Below, piece after piece: positions 62,601 through 64,000 of a stretch of DNA of 64,000 nt (within the stretch, counting starts at the first letter, position 1; each line of letters begins with the position of its first letter). The notes beneath the pieces were generated by a model that was not told where the DNA came from, did not search any database, and was given only the letters and a program-made list of their open reading frames with translations. The translations under genes were made by a program, and so were the position numbers. Origin of the DNA: Eublepharis macularius (taxonomy: Eukaryota > Chordata > Lepidosauria > Squamata > Eublepharidae). The stretch covers positions 33,092,001-33,156,000 of the forward strand of contig NC_072806.1 in NCBI RefSeq assembly GCF_028583425.1, read 5' to 3'.

Positions 62601-63933
62601 AAAAAGAGAGTTTAAGAATGAATAGAGCATGGTTTCCAGTCCTGAAAAACACCAGACTAACAAAATACATCTTACAATAGCCCTGCAGATAAGATTAGAA
62701 TATCAACCACCAATCCATATGCTAAAGAACCTCCTCAGGATACAGTGAAGCTTCCCCCCATTAGCATTCCACACCCTGGGAAACTCTTACAGGATGACTC
62801 AGCCCAAACCCACCTTCCTGAGTAGATATAAATTACCTGCCAACATCTTCTCCACACATTGACACTGAGAGATCTCTGCCTTTTGGTGCTACACCTCTGA
62901 AGATGCCAGTCACAGCTGCTGGCGAAACGTCAGGAACTACAATGCCAAGACCACGGCCACACAGCCGGGGAAATCTACAACAACTAACGTTCTCCGGCCG
63001 TGAAAGCCTTCAACAATATAGTTGTATTTCATTTATGGTAGCAGCAGACTTACTTAGTCAGAAGCGTTTAACCCGAAACATGCATTAATTAATCTTCAGA
63101 CAAATTATAGAAAGATAGAACTTGAAGTTTTATTGTAGTAGATTCCATCCATAGCAATATCTTGGCGAGAAAGAGTCCTAATCTAAAAAGTCATTTTCTC
63201 TATCACTAAACCATGGCCAGAATCTGGCGGCGAGGCTGAGGGGCGGGTCTGTGGATGAGGCCTTCATGGCAGGAGCTCAGAGAATCACATCCTCCTCCTT
63301 GGAAGACCTTGAGGCAAGAGAGAGAGCAATCTCCCAAGAGACAGAGACAGAGGGGGAGTCAGGAGGCATTCCCACCTTTGACAGAGAGGTAGCTTACTTA
63401 GTAAGAGTTACATATATACACACAGAGAGACATGCAGCGGCCCCCAGTGTCCAAGGCATGCTGTGTCCAAGCCTATTCCAACAAACTTTGCCTCTCCTTT
63501 TGACTGGCAGGTGCAGAATACATAGTTCAGAAATAAGAGAAAATCACAACACAGTTGCTCAATTTATTAGTCAACTTGGGCCAAAACCCATTATTTAAAA
63601 AAAGATCATTGGAATGATGATGCAGGACGTAGAATCTAGCTTTTGTAGCAGAATGCGAGTTCATCACTAGGATCCTTTCTTATATTCCCCACCCCCTTGA
63701 ATGATTCCTAAAATACATCTGCGCCATTAACCATTTCCTCACTGGTTGAACCATCATCTCTAGGTCTCCAGCAGCTGAAGGAGAAGCCATGTGAGTGGGC
63801 AAGACTCCTTAAGGAACCAGCTTGTAAAACTGGAGCTGGGGACAGCAATAGCACAGACCCCAATGTCAAACTGTGCCACTGTATTGAGAGAACCTTCATT
63901 GACATAATTAACATGAGCGTGGGGGGAGTATAA
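32506..63933 (+). CDS. INTS2: INTS2, Integrator complex subunit 2, complete coding region in 24 exons (1196 aa)
   Basis: INTS2 is a helical-repeat scaffold subunit of the nuclear Integrator complex. Integrator associates with RNA polymerase II, cleaves snRNA precursors and attenuates paused transcripts. Exons: 32506-32798, 33875-34013, 35688-35790, 36673-36786, 38114-38244, 39716-39889, 41690-41916, 42026-42151, 42820-42891, 42985-43099, 44147-44215, 44673-44807, 46414-46590, 47902-48010, 48647-48751, 49949-50113, 51126-51327, 53559-53684, 54837-55026, 57193-57450, 58001-58108, 59060-59165, 60526-60702, 63764-63933. All use AG/GT junctions. The summed length is 3591 nt, exactly divisible by three, against about 1204 residues for human INTS2. 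The start is the ATG at 32506 (MADCSALQFVSPYAFEAMQK), 13 nt after an acceptor. No membrane segment or signal peptide is seen. It lies downstream of MED13 on the same strand with its own promoter. Confidence 0.96.
33875..34013 (+). CDS. INTS2: INTS2 coding exon 2
   Basis: Acceptor cacattag, donor gtgtgt. It reads HKLGGGSGESILVSQLQHGL, then TLEFEHSDSPRRLRLVLSEL and ends LAIMNK on a codon boundary. Confidence 0.95.
34488..34740 (-). repeat. tRNA-derived SINE, minus strand
   Basis: It begins with an (ATA/AAT)n tail, includes tatactgcccttcaggatga and ends ccggattagagtcctgcgct, the complement of a tRNA-like head. Close relative of 5817-6065. Confidence 0.75.
35688..35790 (+). CDS. INTS2: INTS2 coding exon 3
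   Basis: Acceptor tttttttgttgcag, donor gtgtgc. It reads VADSNGEFFFKSSELFESPV, then YLEEAADVLCILQA, plus one base. Confidence 0.94.
36036..36345 (+). repeat. tRNA-derived squamate SINE, full-length looking
   Basis: Head gagccccgtggcacagagtg, B-box gagttcgatcctgac, body ggtaaaatgagtacccagtt, tail cttgcacaggggactacctt. Distinct from the Sauria type. Confidence 0.8.
36673..36786 (+). CDS. INTS2: INTS2 coding exon 4
   Basis: Acceptor tcttctgttcag, donor gtacag. It reads ELPSLLPIVDAAEALLHIKN, then GVWFLCLLVANVPDSFNE, plus one base. Its frame is not visible as one long ORF because of its short length. Confidence 0.93.
38114..38244 (+). CDS. INTS2: INTS2 coding exon 5
   Basis: Acceptor gctctttcag, donor gtgagt. 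It reads VCRGLIKNGERQDEESFGGR, then RRTEALRHLCKMNPSQALRV and RGMV. Confidence 0.95.
38365..38490 (+). repeat. dispersed LINE-like repeat fragment (5' part of the 20026 family)
   Basis: agaagagccctgctagatca, then gcatccagtttcctgcagtg. Related short stretches occur near 31975-32090 (atgttggactagatggacca) and 34890-34940. Confidence 0.5.
38850..39125 (+). mobile_element. hAT-like foldback MITE with 8-bp target duplication
   Basis: Terminal repeats cagggctttttt and complement bound 38858-39117. The 8-bp direct repeats gatgccct (38850-38857) and gatgtcct (39118-39125) differ at one base. Internal inverted repeats include ccagacagaggggagttta. An 8-bp duplication is the hAT hallmark. Confidence 0.82.
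39716..39889 (+). CDS. INTS2: INTS2 coding exon 6
   Basis: Acceptor ttggggccag, donor gtgaga, 58 whole codons. It reads VEECHLPGLGVALTLDHTKN, then ESSEDGVSDLVCFVSGLLLG and TNAKVRTWFGTFIRNGQQ. Confidence 0.95.
39940..40161 (+). repeat. 5S-rRNA-derived SINE with 12-bp target duplication and Bov-B-like tail
   Basis: ataaaacagagg at 39940-39951 and 40150-40161 flanks the copy. The head gccctgacctggacagccca, then atctcagaagctaagcaggg and ttgaatgggagacctcc follows 5S rRNA order, including the internal control region. The tail gggtcgccgtaagtcagctc resembles the Bov-B 3' end at 60440. Confidence 0.85.
40335..40556 (-). repeat. 5S-rRNA-derived SINE, minus strand
   Basis: The complement reads ccctgacctggttagcccag, agaagctaagcagggtcggc and ggatgggagacctccatcga, with the tail ggtcgccataagtcagctat. 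It lies about 180 bp from the plus-strand copy, in opposite orientation. Confidence 0.85.
41690..41916 (+). CDS. INTS2: INTS2 coding exon 7
   Basis: Acceptor cctctcttttcag, donor gtgagt. It reads RKRETISSVLWQMRRQLLLE, then LMGILPTVRSTHITEEAEGD and ends LYCALMGIAGL plus two bases. Confidence 0.95.
42026..42151 (+). CDS. INTS2: INTS2 coding exon 8
   Basis: Acceptor ctcggggttcag, donor gtacgt. It reads PTDEEAEQLLQLMTSRPPAT, then PAGVRFVSLSFCMLLAFSTL, plus a split Ser codon. The intron before it is only 109 nt. Confidence 0.95.
42820..42891 (+). CDS. INTS2: INTS2 coding exon 9
   Basis: Short 72-nt exon. Acceptor gtcttctag, donor gtgaga. It reads TPEQEQLMVMWLSWMIKEEA, then YFE. Confidence 0.93.
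42985..43099 (+). CDS. INTS2: INTS2 coding exon 10
   Basis: Acceptor tcccaacag, donor gtgagc. It reads TSGVSASFGEMLLLVAMYFH, then SNQLSAIIDLVCSTLGMK. The preceding intron is only 93 nt. Confidence 0.95.
43524..43774 (-). mobile_element. hAT-like foldback MITE with perfect 8-bp target duplication
   Basis: tggctccc at 43524-43531 and 43767-43774 flanks a unit with ends cagggctttttt and aaaaaagccctg. Same family as 38858-39117 but in the opposite orientation (its right end matches the other copy's left end, acctcttttcccagaaaaaa). Confidence 0.86.
44147..44215 (+). CDS. INTS2: INTS2 coding exon 11
   Basis: Short 69-nt exon with whole codons: IVIKPSSLSRMKTIFTQEIF, then TEQ. Acceptor gttcatttcag, donor gtaagt. 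Confidence 0.94.
44673..44807 (+). CDS. INTS2: INTS2 coding exon 12
   Basis: Acceptor tctttcctag, donor gtaggc, 45 codons. It reads VVTAHAVRVAVTGNLSANIT, then GFLPIHCIYQLLRSRSFTKH and KVSIK. Confidence 0.95.
44838..45060 (+). repeat. tRNA-like SINE (tRNA-Ala-like head)
   Basis: A-box region ggcaccgtagctcagtggta and body ctgcagattagagtaggtag ... ttaaggcagctttctgtgtc. Same family as 55817-56035. Confidence 0.65.
45188..45892. mobile_element. 705-bp near-perfect palindromic transposon-like element
   Basis: Starts gagccaagctacaagtgac and ends with the complement, gtcacttgtagcttggctc. The two arms of about 345 bp match throughout (for example gcctgaagagc and gctcttcaggc, gtgactggaggaacgattt and its complement). 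The centre is near 45540. No clear target duplication is seen. It is non-coding, in the INTS2 intron after exon 12. Confidence 0.85.
46004..46205 (+). repeat. 5S-rRNA-derived SINE
   Basis: gccctgacctggatagccca, then cttggaagctgagagggtca, then ggttagt-like ctagttagtacttgaatggg. More diverged than the other two copies. Confidence 0.8.
46414..46590 (+). CDS. INTS2: INTS2 coding exon 13
   Basis: Acceptor ctctttttttaag, donor gtgtgt, 59 codons. It reads DWIYRQLCETTTPLHPQLLP, then LIDVYINSVLTPASKSNPEA and ends EEILNVFQGLTG. Confidence 0.94.
47252..47452. mobile_element. foldback MITE-like element
   Basis: Ends gggctgtttccactcatctt and a degenerate complement (aagacatgtagaaatggtcc), with internal inverted repeats around cgaaatcgcg / cgcgatttcg. 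I see no clear target duplication. Confidence 0.6.
47626..47681 (+). repeat. (CTA)n microsatellite
   Basis: About 19 uninterrupted CTA/TAC units, followed by a minus-strand SINE-like tail (tcaatttataaaccgcccat). Confidence 0.9.
47902..48010 (+). CDS. INTS2: INTS2 coding exon 14
   Basis: Acceptor gtttcttgcag, donor gtatga. It reads GENARLNQHYGITAQLLVLY, then YVLSYEEAILASSKTL, plus one base. Confidence 0.94.
48499..48552 (+). repeat. (GT)n microsatellite
   Basis: GT-rich run with GC interruptions (gtgtgtgtgcgtgtgtgtgt). Shorter (CA/GT)n runs lie at 3494-3513 and 44609-44629; an (AT)n run lies at about 49149-49169. Confidence 0.85.
48647..48751 (+). CDS. INTS2: INTS2 coding exon 15
   Basis: Acceptor tctcttgcacag, donor gtacgt. 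It reads AAMQRKPKSYSSALMDQIPV, then KYLIRQAQGLQQELG, plus one base. Confidence 0.94.
48804..49002 (+). mobile_element. foldback element with 14-bp target duplication (family B)
   Basis: The direct repeat ctcatttSaggatg at 48804-48817 and 48989-49002 (one mismatch) flanks the unit. Inverted arms (aggagctccttaaagacca against tggtctttaaggtgctgct) are followed by a right tail containing gctacagaccaacatggcta, the complement of the left tail of the 31.2-kb copy. Confidence 0.82.
49949..50113 (+). CDS. INTS2: INTS2 coding exon 16
   Basis: The acceptor ctctctctggag is a weak one preceded by purines, but it gives the right phase; donor gtatgg. It reads GLHSALLRLLATNYPHLCIV, then DDWICEEHITGTDALLRRML and ends NHSPKQLQE. 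Confidence 0.92.
51126..51327 (+). CDS. INTS2: INTS2 coding exon 17
   Basis: Acceptor ttattttggtag, donor gtggga. It reads AFSALQSNHTQVLQILEHLT, then LLSAGELIPYAEALTSNMNR and ends LNTVMPR plus two bases. A foldback element inserted only 37 bp beyond its donor. Confidence 0.94.
51355..51952 (-). mobile_element. foldback element with 10-bp target duplication (family C)
   Basis: The direct repeat cattaaactt at 51355-51364 and 51943-51952 bounds the unit. Inverted arms are about 51395-51521 and 51827-51942 (aacaagctacaccaactatc against its complement). A 30-bp one-sided tail (51365-51394) sits on the left. It lies just downstream of the INTS2 exon 17 donor. Confidence 0.8.
52330..52540 (+). repeat. 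diverged tRNA-derived Sauria SINE
   Basis: agacccaggttcatctcctc (B-box), gtggccttaggccagctgtt, then cctcacagggtgcttatgag. Confidence 0.65.
52640..52920 (+). pseudogene. possible non-LTR retrotransposon C-terminal remnant
   Basis: A short frame with VDSVAYILFSRPPLQFTSHF vaguely resembles the Cys/His tail of LINE reverse transcriptases (HxLF.CP pattern), but the cysteines are lost. It is weakly supported. Confidence 0.3.
53258..53503 (+). repeat. perfect tandem duplication of a 123-bp unit
   Basis: The unit at 53258-53380 is repeated identically at 53381-53503 (begins ctagtccagcgccatctgtt). The unit itself resembles a minus-strand tRNA-type SINE (agctctccaaggcctcaggc). Because 123 is divisible by three, it keeps an open but meaningless frame. 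Confidence 0.93.
53559..53684 (+). CDS. INTS2: INTS2 coding exon 18
   Basis: Acceptor cctttttctag, donor gtaagc. It reads LWVMTVNALQSSGKMVRQQK, then YTQKDLMIDPLIVLRCDQRV. Its last 53 coding bases and the donor have a decayed tandem copy at 53705-53762. Confidence 0.94.
53705..53762 (+). pseudogene. decayed tandem copy of INTS2 exon 18 3' end and donor
   Basis: About 50 of 58 bases match 53632-53689, offset 73 bp: gaccccctgattgtattaag, then atccacagctaag where the real exon has gtccacaggtaag. The donor GT has become CT, so it cannot be used as a 5' splice site. Confidence 0.8.
54137..54370. mobile_element. dispersed MITE-like repeat
   Basis: Starts tagagatgggcacgaactgg, followed by alternating sense and antisense gttcgtg/cacgaac words (aaccgaaccatgtggttcat). 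Type inferred from its internal inverted repeats. It appears inserted in a tRNA-type SINE fragment at 54095-54136. Confidence 0.45.
54837..55026 (+). CDS. INTS2: INTS2 coding exon 19
   Basis: Acceptor tgcccttag, donor gtagtt. It reads CPPLMDITLHMLNGYLLASK, then AYLSAHLKETAEQDIRPSHN and ends EELKNALLAAQ. Confidence 0.95.
55060..56455 (-). repeat. cluster of minus-strand SINE fragments
   Basis: Partial minus-strand tRNA-SINE copies at about 55060-55255 (cctcacagtgggactgaggt), 56040-56150 (agtctgacactctaaccact) and 56315-56455 (cttgtgagggtaggttgggc). They flank the plus-strand SINE at 55817-56035. Confidence 0.55.
55817..56035 (+). repeat. tRNA-like SINE (tRNA-Ala-like head)
   Basis: gtggctccatggtagagcat, then ctgcttggcatgtagaagga, then B-box caggttcaatccttg, ending ggcggcttcgtattatgtgt. 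The tRNA-like fold has a GGC anticodon position, but the cloverleaf is degraded; not a functional tRNA gene. Confidence 0.75.
56450..56876 (+). mobile_element. hAT-like MITE with 8-bp target duplication
   Basis: accctaac (56450-56457) and acccgaac (56869-56876) flank a unit with ends cagggctcattt and aaaatgacccctg. The interior repeats gccattttgggccc several times. Confidence 0.75.
57193..57450 (+). CDS. INTS2: INTS2 coding exon 20 with acidic linker
   Basis: Acceptor gtgctttctag, donor gtacat, 86 codons. It opens DSAAVQILLEICLPMDEEKP and closes LCNLREVQCLICCHLHQMFI, ADPNIAKLVHFQ. The middle (about 57250-57350) is variable, ending with Lys-Lys and a run of six glutamates. It is probably a disordered linker (inference). 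Confidence 0.94.
58001..58108 (+). CDS. INTS2: INTS2 coding exon 21
   Basis: Acceptor gttttaaacag, donor gtatgt, 36 codons. It reads GYPCELLPLTVAGIPSMHIC, then LDFIPELIAQPELEKQ. Confidence 0.95.
59060..59165 (+). CDS. INTS2: INTS2 coding exon 22
   Basis: Acceptor ttatgctgcag, donor gtaaac. It reads IFAIQLLSYLCIQYALPKSL, then SVARLAINVMGTLLT, plus one base. Confidence 0.94.
59585..59900 (+). repeat. dispersed LINE-like repeat, same family as 20026-20530
   Basis: Shares tttaaagccatctccaccca, cacagtttaactgagtaaag and agtatctccttttgtctg with the 20.0-kb copy. Confidence 0.6.
60290..60483 (+). mobile_element. Bov-B/RTE LINE 3' end
   Basis: ctaggaaaagttgaaggtag, then acaagaggaagactcaacaa, then gggtcagcataagtcagaag, ending in a (CA)n tail. 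This is the 3' terminus of the ORF and 3' UTR as found in squamate Bov-B LINEs. No intact ORF. Confidence 0.8.
60526..60702 (+). CDS. INTS2: INTS2 coding exon 23
   Basis: Acceptor tgtcttgccag, donor gtaagt. It reads VLTQAKRFTFFMPTLPCLVS, then FCQAFPPLYEDIVSLLIQIG and ends TRDFDPIIT plus one base. Confidence 0.95.
61010..61125 (-). repeat. tRNA-like SINE fragment, minus strand
   Basis: acatatgaagctgccttatc ... cttccactgagccatggccc is the complement of the 55817 family. A second partial minus-strand copy lies at about 61575-61710. Confidence 0.6.
61232..61290 (+). mobile_element. possible hAT terminal fragment
   Basis: cagtggttctcaaccgttca matches the common vertebrate hAT (Charlie-type) terminus. 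The opposite terminus is not seen, so the far end is unknown. Confidence 0.45.
61856..63030 (+). mobile_element. Penelope-like element, internally deleted, with 12-bp target duplication (family A)
   Basis: The direct repeat tagttgtatttc at 61856-61867 and 63019-63030 bounds the unit. Inverted arms of about 270 bp (61868-62140 and 62718-62990) surround a fragment of the Penelope C-terminal endonuclease. A one-sided tail (gttctccggccgtgaaagcc, then ttcaacaata) follows the right arm. Penelope-like elements are known for inverted terminal repeats with a one-sided extension. The RT domain is missing. Confidence 0.87.
62165..62680 (+). pseudogene. Penelope-like GIY-YIG endonuclease fragment, interrupted by a stop
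   Basis: The frame encodes GVYYIPCSCGQVYIGTTPHS, then IQTRIKEHERHCRLGQPEKS and AVAEHSLT. This is the GIY-YIG motif (GVYY ... VYIG) with the CxC pair and Arg/His/Glu positions typical of Penelope C-terminal endonuclease domains, which nick the target. A TAA at 62480-62482 interrupts it, but the same frame stays open downstream to TAG at 62678-62680, so the stop is probably a single substitution. No ATG or RT domain lies upstream. It is a remnant and not a working gene. Confidence 0.85.
63764..63933 (+). CDS. INTS2: INTS2 terminal coding exon with stop
   Basis: Acceptor catctctag. It completes Arg, then reads LQQLKEKPCEWARLLKEPAC, then DPNVKLCHCIERTFIDIINM and SVGGV, with TAA at 63931-63933. 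The 3' UTR starts at 63934 and runs off the window. Confidence 0.94.
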
Positions 63934-64000
63934 GCAAAGCAGAAATGGAAAGACCAACACCGAGTTCTGAGATGTACAGTGACTTCTTTTGGGGTCAGAG

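Overview
The window is animal nuclear DNA, most likely from a squamate reptile (lizard or snake). The evidence is spliced vertebrate genes with long introns, many Sauria-type tRNA SINEs, a Bov-B/RTE LINE tail, Penelope-like and DIRS retroelements, and hAT-like MITEs. The species cannot be resolved from the sequence alone.

Two genes lie head to tail on the + strand. The last 13 coding exons of MED13 (Mediator CDK8-kinase-module subunit; 845 residues visible) run from 1864 to the stop at 23664. A probable 3' UTR follows to about 28.35 kb. After about 2.3 kb of intergenic DNA, a GC-rich promoter with three ETS-type sites (about 30.60-30.98 kb) opens INTS2 (Integrator subunit 2). All 24 INTS2 coding exons are present (32506-63933). 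They splice in frame to 1196 residues, so the coding region is complete. The MED13-INTS2 adjacency in this orientation matches the order I know for human chromosome 17, which argues for MED13 rather than its paralogue MED13L. Both products act in RNA polymerase II transcription: MED13 ties the CDK8 module to Mediator, and INTS2 belongs to the Integrator RNA-cleavage complex.

The introns are dense with mobile elements. A near-complete DIRS-family tyrosine-recombinase retrotransposon (about 7.90-14.00 kb) sits in a MED13 intron. It has inverted terminal repeats, an internal complementary region that reproduces both ends joined, a Gag-like ORF, an RT/RNase H ORF and a tyrosine-recombinase ORF. 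The Gag and RT ORFs are in the same frame and separated by a single TGA. The recombinase frame lacks an ATG ahead of its domain. Five foldback elements share one layout: two inverted arms, a one-sided tail of roughly 30-45 bp and a 10-15 bp target duplication. One (61.9-63.0 kb) still encodes a GIY-YIG endonuclease fragment of a Penelope-like element, which suggests the others are miniature relatives. Other features are three 5S-rRNA-derived SINEs whose tail resembles the Bov-B LINE in the same window, hAT-like MITEs with 8-bp duplications, a 705-bp near-perfect palindrome, and a decayed tandem copy of the 3' end of one INTS2 exon.

Intronic and intergenic stretches not listed hold no gene I can recognise.
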